NCBI RefSeq assembly: GCF_012027615.1
Contig: NZ_SNUT01000005.1
Span: 1 to 64,000 of the forward strand
Length of the DNA stretch: 64,000 nt
DNA from: Thermococcus sp. 21S7
Lineage (GTDB): Archaea; Methanobacteriota_B; Thermococci; Thermococcales; Thermococcaceae
Direction: 5' to 3'
The position numbers and the translations under genes were made by a program. Of the stretch, positions 34,696-43,377 are shown one piece after another. Under the pieces are notes generated by a model. That model saw only the letters and a list, made by a program, of their open reading frames with translations, had not been told where the DNA came from and did not search any database. Positions within the stretch are counted from its first letter, which is position 1. Each line of letters begins with the position of its first letter.

Positions 34696-35343
34696 ATGTG
34701 TCATATGAGCGTCGTAGAGTTTATCATAGAAACTATGCAGTCTCATGAATTCGAAGGAAAAAAGATACTCGAAGTAGGAAGTAGATATGAAAATGGAAGT
34801 GTTAGACCGCTTATACAGCGATGTTATTCCCCAAGAGAATATATTGGGATAGATATACAACCAGGAAGATATGTAGATTTAATCCTTCCGGCTGAGGAAA
34901 TAGTTAACTACTTTGGAGAGAACTCATTTGATGCTGTTATCTCCACAGAAGTTCTCGAACACGTTAAGGATTGGAGATTAGTAATTAACAATATTAAAAG
35001 AGCTGTGAAACCCAATGGGGTGATATATATAACAACAAGATCATATGGATTTCCGTATCATGCTTATCCATATGACTTCTGGAGATACGAAATAGATGAT
35101 ATGAAGCGAATATTTGCAGATTTTGAAATAATAGAACTAAAAAATGATCCAGAAGCTCCGGGAGTCTTTTTAAAAGCAAGAAAACCAAAAAGATGGAAGC
35201 CTGTGGATTTATCTAATATCCAACTCTACTCTATAATTCTCGGTAAAAGGACAAATAGAATAGTAAGTGTAGAGGATATGCCTATATTAAGGAAAATCAA
35301 GCTAGGGATATATGCCAAAGTATTGCATAAGTCCATCGTGTAA
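34696..35343 (+). CDS. SAM-dependent methyltransferase, class I
   Basis: A 215-residue Rossmann-fold methyltransferase with motif I ILEVGSR (about 25-31), acidic DIQPG, motif IV FDAVISTEVLEHV (about 79-91) and post-motif NGVIYITTRSYGF. The family of small-molecule and sugar methyltransferases is indicated, and the context suggests methylation of a surface sugar. The gene is AT-rich with ATA/AGA/AAA codons, unlike the window's core genes, and was probably acquired with its neighbours. Confidence 0.82.
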   Translation: MCHMSVVEFIIETMQSHEFEGKKILEVGSRYENGSVRPLIQRCYSPREYIGIDIQPGRYVDLILPAEEIVNYFGENSFDAVISTEVLEHVKDWRLVINNIKRAVKPNGVIYITTRSYGFPYHAYPYDFWRYEIDDMKRIFADFEIIELKNDPEAPGVFLKARKPKRWKPVDLSNIQLYSIILGKRTNRIVSVEDMPILRKIKLGIYAKVLHKSIV

Positions 35344-35345
35344 CG

Positions 35346-36308
35346 TTAGTGAGAGCTGAATATTCTATAATAATATTTACGGAGTTGTGCATATATGAGA
35401 AATAATGTAGCCACCAATTCAATTCTGAATGATGCAAAATCCCGGGCTATCATAAAGCAATCCTTTGCATTCTCAAATTTGTTTAAATTAAGTTCAAACT
35501 TCCCCAAATTTAAATAATCAACGGATAGTCCATGTTTGAAGATATCCATCTCGGATATCTTTATTGCTTGTTTAATATTTGTAGGCAGGCTCCTAAAAAA
35601 GTACAGAGCATAAACCCTCGCCTTGACAGTCATTGTTTCAAAATATTTCACAGTTGCTTGACTTTCATGTCTTCTCCAATATCCTAAAATATGATTAACT
35701 GGGCGGAATTTTCCAATAGTAGCAAGTTCAAGCCATGTAGGATAATCCACATACGGGAGATTTAATGGCTGCTTAAATCCACCAATACTTAGCAAAGCTT
35801 CCTTTCTGATCATCACAGTAACTGCGGGAATAAAATCCCTAAATATGAGTTGCTGGAAAATATGATTATGGTCACTTGTGATTAAATCCTCGGAGATATC
35901 CCAAACAGCCCGTAAGCTTCCGTCTTCATTAACGATTCCTGCCTTGCCCCAGCTTAAAACTACATCAGGATCTTTAAAAGCTCCAATCTGGAGCTCTAAT
36001 TTATGATCCGGCCAAAAGTCATCTCCCTCAAGAATAGCAATTAACTCACCATCAGCAAACTTTAAGGCTCTATTATATGTCTTTCTTAGGCTCCATATCC
36101 CCTTATTTTTCTGTCTGAGATAATGTATTCTGTCATCAGACTCCACATATCTACGAACAATCTCGGGAGTTCTATCCGTTGACCCATCATCAATTATTAT
36201 CATCTCCCAGTGAGGGTAAGTTTGAGAGAGAACACTCTCAATGCACTCGCTAATATATTTCTCATGGTTGTATGTGGGGGTTATTATACTCACAAGGGGC
36301 TTTGACAT
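35346..36308 (-). CDS. Family 2 glycosyltransferase
   Basis: A 320-residue GT-A enzyme: VSIITPTYNHEKYI at the N terminus, DDGSTDRT donor site, LEGDDFWPDHKLE metal motif. One hydrophobic segment near the C terminus (about 295-310) may attach it to the membrane. ATG 36308 is preferred to GTG 36317 because GGTGG then lies at normal spacing. It belongs to the AT-rich part of the glycan island. Donor and acceptor cannot be predicted. Confidence 0.85.
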   Translation of the reverse strand: MSKPLVSIITPTYNHEKYISECIESVLSQTYPHWEMIIIDDGSTDRTPEIVRRYVESDDRIHYLRQKNKGIWSLRKTYNRALKFADGELIAILEGDDFWPDHKLELQIGAFKDPDVVLSWGKAGIVNEDGSLRAVWDISEDLITSDHNHIFQQLIFRDFIPAVTVMIRKEALLSIGGFKQPLNLPYVDYPTWLELATIGKFRPVNHILGYWRRHESQATVKYFETMTVKARVYALYFFRSLPTNIKQAIKISEMDIFKHGLSVDYLNLGKFELNLNKFENAKDCFMIARDFASFRIELVATLFLIYAQLRKYYYRIFSSH

Positions 36309-36328
36309 GGATTCCACCGAATGAACCG

Positions 36329-37663
36329 TTATGTAACTAAAGACATATATATCCTTTCAATCTCATTAGCCTGCTCACTAATGCTCTTTGGGAGTTTTAT
36401 ATTTTTCTTAAATTTTGTTATCAGATTGGGGTTCTCTATGAGGTACATAATCTTTTCATGCAGATCACTTGGATCGTTAGGCTTGAAAAGGAATCCCACT
36501 CTATTATTTTCAACGAACTCTGGAATGGCACCTAAGTTCGATGCAATTACTGGAGTTCTAGTTGCACGCGCTTCAGCTAATACTAATGGACAGTTCTCAT
36601 ATGTAATTGAGGGAAACACTAAAACGTCTATCTCAGAAAAAGGCACTTTAGGATCTTCATATTTACCCAAAAAATGAATATTAGACTTTCCCTGTATTTT
36701 TTTGAAGAGCTCCCGAACATAAGGTGAGTTCGAATTATACCCCCCATAGATTCTCAGCTCGGCCTTCTCCTCAGGCACTTTCAAAAAAGCTTCAATCAAT
36801 ATGTGAACACCTTTTATAGGAGTAACACTCCCAGCGAATCCAAAGATCATCTTGTCTGTGTCCTTTTTCTTTTTTCTAAATCCTTTGAAGATTTCTAAGT
36901 TATATCCGTTCTCAGAGTAAATTATTTTATCTGATAGAACTCCATATTTGGTAAATATGCTCATCAGGAATTGTGATGGGGTGACTATTTTATCGGCCAT
37001 CAACAGTAGGGACTTCAGATAGCACTCCCTTTGTTCAAATTTTGTTGGAGAATTTAACGCCCTTAAAGTCACTTCGAGGGGTCTCAACGTTAGAGACTTT
37101 GGAATAGGAATATAGAACTTTGCAAGTGATTCCGCGAGAGCTTCAGAATGCTTTTTAGACCAGCATAGCTGACATCTCTTGGGATAGGGTCCATTACACA
37201 GAGAATAGTCCCATCTAAGAAGGTTAGTGGTGGGGCACATGAACCAGTAATCATGGAGAGTTAGGACAGTCGGCACATTTTTTTGTTTTGAAATCTTGAT
37301 TAAAGAAGCAGACAATCCAATTACATGCTGAAAATGAACTATGTCAGGATTTATTTCATCAAGTAAATTCTCGAAAAGAGGATCTATTCTGGAGTTTAAA
37401 TAAGTATTTTCAATAAACATGGAGTTAATGAGACGTTTAAGTTTATCTATAAATCGAGTAGGAAAAACAATTTCATGAATGTATAACCCATCTTCATACT
37501 TATCTCGGACCCATAGCTCTTTTTTAGATTTTTTTTCAAATATCGGATAAAGAATATGGACTTCATGCTTCTCTGCCAACTCTTTGGAAAGGTAGTACGT
37601 ATAGAGTTCTACTCCCGCACGCCTAATACTCGGAAAGCTATGAACCACTTGTAAGATTCTCAC
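36329..37663 (-). CDS. Family 4 glycosyltransferase
   Basis: A 444-residue GT-B enzyme. The N-terminal half contains SFPSIRRAGVELYTYYL and a cysteine-rich patch (CPTTNLL...CNGPYPKRCQLCW) common in O-antigen type GT4 proteins. The C-terminal half has GFAGSVTPIKGVHIL and the donor motif VFPSITYENCPLVLAEA (ExxxxxxxE type). It starts at GTG behind GGTGATG. AT-rich like its neighbours, and transcribed with the GT2 gene downstream (20-base gap). Confidence 0.87.
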   Translation of the reverse strand: MRILQVVHSFPSIRRAGVELYTYYLSKELAEKHEVHILYPIFEKKSKKELWVRDKYEDGLYIHEIVFPTRFIDKLKRLINSMFIENTYLNSRIDPLFENLLDEINPDIVHFQHVIGLSASLIKISKQKNVPTVLTLHDYWFMCPTTNLLRWDYSLCNGPYPKRCQLCWSKKHSEALAESLAKFYIPIPKSLTLRPLEVTLRALNSPTKFEQRECYLKSLLLMADKIVTPSQFLMSIFTKYGVLSDKIIYSENGYNLEIFKGFRKKKKDTDKMIFGFAGSVTPIKGVHILIEAFLKVPEEKAELRIYGGYNSNSPYVRELFKKIQGKSNIHFLGKYEDPKVPFSEIDVLVFPSITYENCPLVLAEARATRTPVIASNLGAIPEFVENNRVGFLFKPNDPSDLHEKIMYLIENPNLITKFKKNIKLPKSISEQANEIERIYMSLVT

Positions 37664-37733
37664 CTAGCATCACCGCCTATGCACACCCTAAAGATTTAAG
37701 AGCGTCTTAGGGCTTTAAAATTTAGGGGATCCA

Positions 37734-38789
37734 ATGTTTCCACGTGTCTCTATCATCATCCTCAACTGGAACGGCTGGCGGGACACAGTGGAATGCCTAG
37801 AATCAGTGTACAGAATAGATTATCCCAACTACGACGTCATCGTTGTTGACAACGCATCCCACGATGAATCAATACAAAAAATCAAAGAATACGCCCGGGG
37901 GAAACTAAAAGTCAAATCAAAATTCTTTGACTACAACCCGGAGAACAAACCAATCAAAATTTTTGAGCTCAGTGAGGAGGAGGCACTCCAGGGGAAATTT
38001 AACAGGCCCCTCTATGACAAATATGACCCGGACAGACGATTGATCATTATAAAAAACAGAGACAACTACGGCTTTACTGGGGGCAACAACGTAGGCATGA
38101 AATTTGCCGCCTCAATCCTGGAACCCAAGTATATAATGCTGCTGAACAATGACACCGTAGTAGCCAGAGATTTCCTCAACATCCTCACAGAGCGTGCCGA
38201 GCACCACACCAACATCGGCATAGTCAGCCCGAAAGTTGTGAAATACCACAATCCGCGGATAATAGATTCCGCCGGTCATGTCCTTGGAGGAGTAAGAATA
38301 GTGGACAGGGGAAAGGGTACCTTGGATGAGGGTCAATTTGATAAGGAAGAACCGGTGATGGGTGCAATAGCGGCAGCCGCGCTGTACAATACAGAGATGA
38401 TACTCCAAATCGGGCTTTTTGATGAGACATTTGGAACCAATTATGAGGATGCGGAATACTCCTGGAGAGCAAATAAATTTGGCTGGCCGGGCCTTTACGT
38501 ACCGGATGCCGTTGTTTACCACAAGAGAGGTGCAACAACTAATAAATCCAAAAGCATTAGATTAAATATTTCAAAGAAATTCTGGAGGAATATGATTGTA
38601 ACAATCTTTAGATATGGGCGTCTTTTCGATAAATTTCTCCTAATTATTTTTGTCGTAACGGTTTCAGACGGCAGCTTTCTAAAGTACCTGCTGAGAATAA
38701 ACCCGGCTCCCCCAGTGAACATTTACTGGGGACTCCATGAGGCAATGAGGAGGCTACGTTCGGATTATCGCAGGGTGAAGTATCTCTAA
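37734..38789 (+). CDS. Family 2 glycosyltransferase, rhamnosyltransferase-like
   Basis: A 351-residue GT2: VSIIILNWNGWRDTVECLES, VVDNASHDES, NYGFTGGNNVGM, LLNNDTVV and FGTNYEDAEYSWRA. The GGNN and ED(A/V)(E/D) motifs are those of WbbL-type deoxyhexose transferases. An insertion of about 45 residues between the first and second motifs (about 50-105) is longer than usual. Two membrane-associated helices lie near the C terminus (about 295-315). It opens a plus-strand pair with the next GT4 gene. Confidence 0.87.
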   Translation: MFPRVSIIILNWNGWRDTVECLESVYRIDYPNYDVIVVDNASHDESIQKIKEYARGKLKVKSKFFDYNPENKPIKIFELSEEEALQGKFNRPLYDKYDPDRRLIIIKNRDNYGFTGGNNVGMKFAASILEPKYIMLLNNDTVVARDFLNILTERAEHHTNIGIVSPKVVKYHNPRIIDSAGHVLGGVRIVDRGKGTLDEGQFDKEEPVMGAIAAAALYNTEMILQIGLFDETFGTNYEDAEYSWRANKFGWPGLYVPDAVVYHKRGATTNKSKSIRLNISKKFWRNMIVTIFRYGRLFDKFLLIIFVVTVSDGSFLKYLLRINPAPPVNIYWGLHEAMRRLRSDYRRVKYL

Positions 38790-38805
38790 AAATCGGGTGA
38801 CACTC

Positions 38806-39978
38806 ATGAAAATCTCAATACTCACCCCGAATATGTCATCAAACGCATTGGGGAGGGCGTATCTACTCGGACAGCTGCTCAGCCCCGAAAACGAGGTTGA
38901 GATAGTCGGCCCGGTTTTGGGAGGGGATATATGGCCTCCCCTGAGGGATACCAACGATAACATAACCCTGGTACCGATAAAGACAAGAACACTCTTTTCA
39001 TACGTGAAATACCTGGCGGAGAACATGTCCAGCGATGTAATCTACGTTTCAAAACCCCTGCTCACGAGCTTCGGAATATGGGAAATAGTGAAAAGCCGGA
39101 ACAATGTGCCCGTGGTCATTGATATAGACGATTGGGACTTGGCTTTCGTAGTCGACTCCATCAAAAAAGGATACCTCCCGTGGTATCAATTCCCCGGCCC
39201 GCACAATTATTTTAAGGCCCTCCCCGACTCATACGTGCTGGATAAAATCGCAGAAACCATAAACGTTCCCAAAACCGTGTCAAATTCCTTTCTCAAGAGA
39301 AAGTTTGGTGGGACCATTATATGGCACACACGGGACGAAGAGAAGTTTAATCCAAAAAAATATCCCCCCGAGACAGCTAAAGAGAAACTCGGACTGCCCA
39401 CCGACAAGACAGTCGTGATGTTTTTTGGAACCCCCCGGCCCCACAAGGGGGTAAAAGAGCTGATACTGTCATTTAGAGAGGGAAAACTGGCCGAGAGAAA
39501 CGACCCAATGCTGGTAATAGCGGGCATTGGCCGGGATGTCTACTCGCAGAGGATCCTAACACTGGCAAGGAAAATCCTAGCCAACAGGGTCAAATTTATT
39601 GGATACATTCCGTTTTCCAAGATACCCGAAGTTGTATCCGCCGCCGATATCTACGTGATTCCCCAAATCGAATCAAAATCCGCCAGGGGACAGCTTCCGG
39701 CAAAACTGTTTGACGCCATGGCAATGTCCAAGGCGATCATATCCACCAATGTGTCGGATATCCCGGAAATCCTCAACAACGCGGGCATTATAATCCCGAG
39801 TGATCAAAGACACATGGCGAGTGAACTCTCCAAGGCACTGGTTTACCTTCTGGATAATCCCAAGCTGATAACTTCCCTCGGGCTAAAGGCCCGGAAAAAG
39901 TTTCTGAGAAACTACAGCTTCTCGCGAATGAGGGCATCACTGAGGACCGTATTAAAAAACGCACTGGGAGATTCATAG
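38806..39978 (+). CDS. Family 4 glycosyltransferase
   Basis: A 390-residue GT-B enzyme with ISILTPNMSSNALGRAYLLG at the N terminus, VVIDIDDWDL in the middle and MFFGTPRPHKGVKEL plus IPQIESKSARGQLPAKLFDAMAM in the donor domain. The Gln/Pro-Ala-Lys-Leu-Phe-Asp variation of the E-x7-E motif is common in archaeal GT4. ATG 38806 is chosen over GTG 38797 because GGGTGA at 38795-38800 precedes it. Codon use is closer to the host than in the 33-37.7 kb block. Confidence 0.86.
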   Translation: MKISILTPNMSSNALGRAYLLGQLLSPENEVEIVGPVLGGDIWPPLRDTNDNITLVPIKTRTLFSYVKYLAENMSSDVIYVSKPLLTSFGIWEIVKSRNNVPVVIDIDDWDLAFVVDSIKKGYLPWYQFPGPHNYFKALPDSYVLDKIAETINVPKTVSNSFLKRKFGGTIIWHTRDEEKFNPKKYPPETAKEKLGLPTDKTVVMFFGTPRPHKGVKELILSFREGKLAERNDPMLVIAGIGRDVYSQRILTLARKILANRVKFIGYIPFSKIPEVVSAADIYVIPQIESKSARGQLPAKLFDAMAMSKAIISTNVSDIPEILNNAGIIIPSDQRHMASELSKALVYLLDNPKLITSLGLKARKKFLRNYSFSRMRASLRTVLKNALGDS

Positions 39979-39999
39979 ACTGGAGCCTTATGAACTGAA

Positions 40000-41160
40000 T
40001 CATCCAGTTGCCCGTTTTATCAATCTCCCATAAATTGATAGAATAAGTCCCTCCTGCGCCTCCCAAACCCACTTTTGGCGTATTTTCTTAGGACTGAATT
40101 TGAACTCCCGAACGATATCAATCGCCCTTTCAAGTTCCCCCTTGGAGGGCTCTTTAATGGCAACCCCACAGTTATTCAGCCTCACAAAGTCCTCCATCAG
40201 GGACTCGGCATTGACGATAACCGGCACTCCCAAGAACGCGCTCTCAAAGACCTTTACCGTGATCGTCCTTTTCACGTTCTCAGTGGGCGGAAAGTAGGAG
40301 TACAAAACGTCACAGAGACGATAGTAGTTGGGTATCAGCTCATAGGGGACACCGCCGGTGAATTCGACATCAACTTCGGGGAACTCCTCGCGGGCTATTC
40401 TCTCAACGGCCTCTTTGGACTTTCCGCTCCCCACAAAAAGGAGCTTGTATCCCCGCTTTTTTGCAAGCTCAAATAGGGGGACAAAGTTTGAAACTGTTCT
40501 AATCGATCCAATGTACCCGATTGTAAACTTGGAGGATTTCTTTAGGCCCAAACGCGGGTAGTCCAGAAACATGGAGGCGCGGGGGGTGTTCCACACAATT
40601 TTAATCCTATCGGGCGGAACCCCGCGCTCTACATAGAACTCCTTAAACCCCTCATACTCCCCACCAAGGGACCTCGTGACCACTACAACAACATCGGCAA
40701 ACTTCGCGTGCAGAATCTCCAGTTTCATCAGAATCCGCTGAAAAATTCCCAGGGACGGTCGCTCCTTCAAGAGGGAGATGCGGGTGAAGTATATATCATG
40801 AATGTCAAAAATCCACGGTTTGCCCCGCAGAAGCTTTATCAACGCCCCCAGCGGGGCCGTATCAAAATCGTGAGTGTGTATCACATCGAAATCCATCTTA
40901 AGCAGACGGATAAGCGCGGCCAGGTAAAACAGGGGGAGGGCAACAACAAACCCAATAATGGAACCATATTTCGCCCTAACCCGTATCCTCTCAACGTTAA
41001 TACCATCCACCGTCTCCCTCAAAGGATGAACTCCCTCCCTGTCCCACGCGAGAATTGTAACATCGTATCCGCCGTTAACCAGGGTAAGGGCTTCCTTATA
41101 GACTCGCGGATCAACTTTAAATGGATTTGAGAGGGTCATTACCACCCTAGGCCGCTTCAT
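40000..41160 (-). CDS. Family 4 glycosyltransferase
   Basis: A 386-residue GT-B enzyme. RVVMTLSNPFKVDPRVYKEA and VIHTHDFDTAPLGALIKLL mark the acceptor domain. IGYIGSIRTVSNFVPLFELA and VKVFESAFLGVPVIV mark the donor domain. A hydrophobic stretch (about 68-85) may dock on the membrane. It diverges from ugd, and both genes use TGGTGGGA as ribosome site, which produces an inverted repeat across the intergenic region. Confidence 0.86.
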   Translation of the reverse strand: MKRPRVVMTLSNPFKVDPRVYKEALTLVNGGYDVTILAWDREGVHPLRETVDGINVERIRVRAKYGSIIGFVVALPLFYLAALIRLLKMDFDVIHTHDFDTAPLGALIKLLRGKPWIFDIHDIYFTRISLLKERPSLGIFQRILMKLEILHAKFADVVVVVTRSLGGEYEGFKEFYVERGVPPDRIKIVWNTPRASMFLDYPRLGLKKSSKFTIGYIGSIRTVSNFVPLFELAKKRGYKLLFVGSGKSKEAVERIAREEFPEVDVEFTGGVPYELIPNYYRLCDVLYSYFPPTENVKRTITVKVFESAFLGVPVIVNAESLMEDFVRLNNCGVAIKEPSKGELERAIDIVREFKFSPKKIRQKWVWEAQEGLILSIYGRLIKRATG

Positions 41161-41221
41161 GTAGTCCCACCAAGACTCAAAGTTTATATTAACTCCTCAA
41201 TATTCTCCTCATGGTGGGATT

Positions 41222-42505
41222 ATGAAGGTTTCGGTCATTGGCTCCGGCTATGTGGGCCTCGTTACCGGCATGGGGTTCGTTAAGCTCGGAAACGAAGTTA
41301 TTTTCGTGGACGTTGACGAGGGAAAAATCAGCATGATAAACAACGCGGAACCACCAATCTACGAGGAAGGCTTAGACGAGCTAATGAAGGAATTTAAAGG
41401 ACGCTACCGCGCAACTAACGATTACCGCGAGGCGATTCTCAACTCTGAAGTCACTTTCATCTGCGTCGGAACACCCTCGCGAGAAGACGGCTCGATTGAT
41501 CTAACCTATATCGAGCAGGCATCAAGGGAAATCGGAAAGGTTCTCCGTGAAAAGAGCGATTATCACACTGTCGTTGTCAAGAGCACCGTTCTCCCCGGAA
41601 CCACCGAAAACGTCGTCAAGCCGATACTTGAAGATGAATCGGGCAAAAAAGCCTTCAAAGACTTTGGTTTGGCAATGAACCCCGAATTCCTCCGCGAGGG
41701 CGTTGCGTTGAGGGACTTCCTCAACCCTGACAGGATAGTGATAGGCGTTCAGGATGAGCGAACGAAGCGGGCCCTGGAGGAGCTTTACGCCCCCATAAAC
41801 GCTCCCAAGCTCTTCACCGACATCAAGACCGCTGAAATGATTAAGTACGCTTCAAACGCGTTCCTTGCAACAAAAATCAGCTTCGCCAACGAGATTGGGA
41901 ACATCTGCAAAAAGCTCGGCATTGACTCGTGGAAGGTCTTCGAGGGCGTCGGCCTCGACCACCGAATCAGCCCGCACTTCTTCAGGACGGGAATAGGCTG
42001 GGGCGGCTCGTGCTTCCCAAAGGACGTGAGGGCACTCATCAACAAAGCCGAAGAAATTGGGGAAGAGCCGGTAATACTGAAGGCCGCCGTGGAGGTGAAC
42101 GAGAGGCAGCCGCTTAAACTCATCGAACTCCTCATGAAGCACGTTCCGGAGCTTGGGGGGAAAACCGTCGGAGTCCTCGGTTTGGCATTCAAGCCGGACA
42201 CGGATGACGTGAGGGAAACGAGAGCCTACGCCGTCATTAAAAAGCTCCTCGAAGAAGGGGCTGAAGTCATAGCTTACGACCCCCAGGCAATGAAGAATTT
42301 TAAGCGATTCTATCCCGACGTTGGAGAAAAAATTGCGTACGCTGAGTCCGCCGAGGACGTCCTCAGAGCCACCGATGTTGTACTGCTAGTCACCGAATGG
42401 AGGGAGTTCGAGGAAATCGATTATTCGGGGAAGATCGTCATTGACGGCAGGCGCGTGAGAAAGGCAGAGGAAACGGCCGAAGTCTACGAGGGGGTGTGCT
42501 GGTGA
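41222..42505 (+). CDS. ugd: UDP-glucose 6-dehydrogenase
   Basis: Oxidises UDP-glucose to UDP-glucuronate with two NAD+, supplying uronic acid donors to the glycan island. The 427-residue protein has the NAD fold VIGSGYVGLVTGMGF, the substrate region STVLPGTTENVV and NPEFLREGVALRDFLNPDR, and the catalytic Cys in GWGGSCFPKD. The C-terminal UDP domain has GLAFKPDTDDVRETRA. The length and motifs are normal for the family, though UDP-N-acetylmannosamine dehydrogenases are related. It overlaps galU by four bases (GTGA), so the enzyme making its substrate is co-translated. TATA: GTTTATATTA near 41182. Confidence 0.93.
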   Translation: MKVSVIGSGYVGLVTGMGFVKLGNEVIFVDVDEGKISMINNAEPPIYEEGLDELMKEFKGRYRATNDYREAILNSEVTFICVGTPSREDGSIDLTYIEQASREIGKVLREKSDYHTVVVKSTVLPGTTENVVKPILEDESGKKAFKDFGLAMNPEFLREGVALRDFLNPDRIVIGVQDERTKRALEELYAPINAPKLFTDIKTAEMIKYASNAFLATKISFANEIGNICKKLGIDSWKVFEGVGLDHRISPHFFRTGIGWGGSCFPKDVRALINKAEEIGEEPVILKAAVEVNERQPLKLIELLMKHVPELGGKTVGVLGLAFKPDTDDVRETRAYAVIKKLLEEGAEVIAYDPQAMKNFKRFYPDVGEKIAYAESAEDVLRATDVVLLVTEWREFEEIDYSGKIVIDGRRVRKAEETAEVYEGVCW

Positions 42506-43362
42506 GGGTCAGAAAAGCCGTTATCCCCGCGGCCGGACTCGGCACCAGAATGCTCCCAATAACAAAATCAATGCCCAAGGAAATGCTTCCAATAGTTGAC
42601 CGTCCGGTTATCCATTACGTGGTCGAAGAAGCCATCAGGGCCGGTATCGACGATATCCTCATCATTACGGGAAAGGGAAAGCGTGCTATAGAGGATTACT
42701 TCGACAGGAGCTTTGAGCTGGAATACTACCTGAGAGAAAAAGGCAAGGTTGACGAGCTCAAGCAGATTGAAGAGATAGGCGAGATGGTCGACATCTACTA
42801 CGTCCGTCAGAAAAAGCCCCTTGGGCTGGGGGATGCGATACTCCACGCCGAGAAGCACGTGAACGGGGAGCCATTTGCAGTTCTCCTTGGTGATGACATC
42901 ATAATAAGCCAGAACCCCGCGATAGGCCAACTGATGGAAGTCGCCGGAAGAAGGGACGCGGCGGTTATTGGCGTGGAGGAGGTTCCCTTTGAACTCGTGG
43001 GCAGATACGGAATCGTGGATGGGGAAGAAGTCGAAGACGGCCTCTACAGGATAAGGGCCCTTGTAGAGAAGCCATCGCCGGAGGAAGCACCGAGCAACAT
43101 CGCAATAATCGGGAGATACGTTCTAACACCGGATGTCTTCGACGCCCTCAAAGAAACATCCCCCGGAAAAGGGGGCGAGATACAGCTCACCGACGCCCTC
43201 GGAGCCCTCTTAAAGGGGCGGGAGATGTTTGCAAAGAGAATTACGGGAAAGAGATACGACGTTGGAAGCAAGGCGGGATTCATCCGGGCGAACATTGAAA
43301 TAAGCCTTACCCGGGAAGACCTGAGGGAGGAAGTTGCCAGGTATCTCACAAAACAGCGATGA
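42502..43362 (+). CDS. galU: UTP-glucose-1-phosphate uridylyltransferase
   Basis: Makes UDP-glucose from glucose 1-phosphate and UTP. The 286-residue protein has the nucleotidyltransferase signature PAAGLGTRMLPITKSMPKEM, the LGDD metal motif and VEKPSPEEAPSNIAIIGRYV. GTG 42502 overlaps the ugd TGA and has GGGGGTG five bases upstream. GTG 42496 is a weaker alternative. It works directly before Ugd in the pathway. Confidence 0.93.
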   Translation: MRVRKAVIPAAGLGTRMLPITKSMPKEMLPIVDRPVIHYVVEEAIRAGIDDILIITGKGKRAIEDYFDRSFELEYYLREKGKVDELKQIEEIGEMVDIYYVRQKKPLGLGDAILHAEKHVNGEPFAVLLGDDIIISQNPAIGQLMEVAGRRDAAVIGVEEVPFELVGRYGIVDGEEVEDGLYRIRALVEKPSPEEAPSNIAIIGRYVLTPDVFDALKETSPGKGGEIQLTDALGALLKGREMFAKRITGKRYDVGSKAGFIRANIEISLTREDLREEVARYLTKQR

Positions 43363-43377
43363 AACTTGAGGAGCTGG

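Noticed and set aside
41161-41220. Inverted repeat TCCCACCA...TGGTGGGA between the divergent GT4 and ugd genes
   Set aside because: The two arms are the ribosome binding sites of the divergent genes, so symmetry follows from the gene arrangement and no operator is needed.
42496-42504. GTG 42496 as galU start
   Set aside because: It would fall within its own ribosome site; GTG 42502 overlaps the ugd stop with correct spacing.
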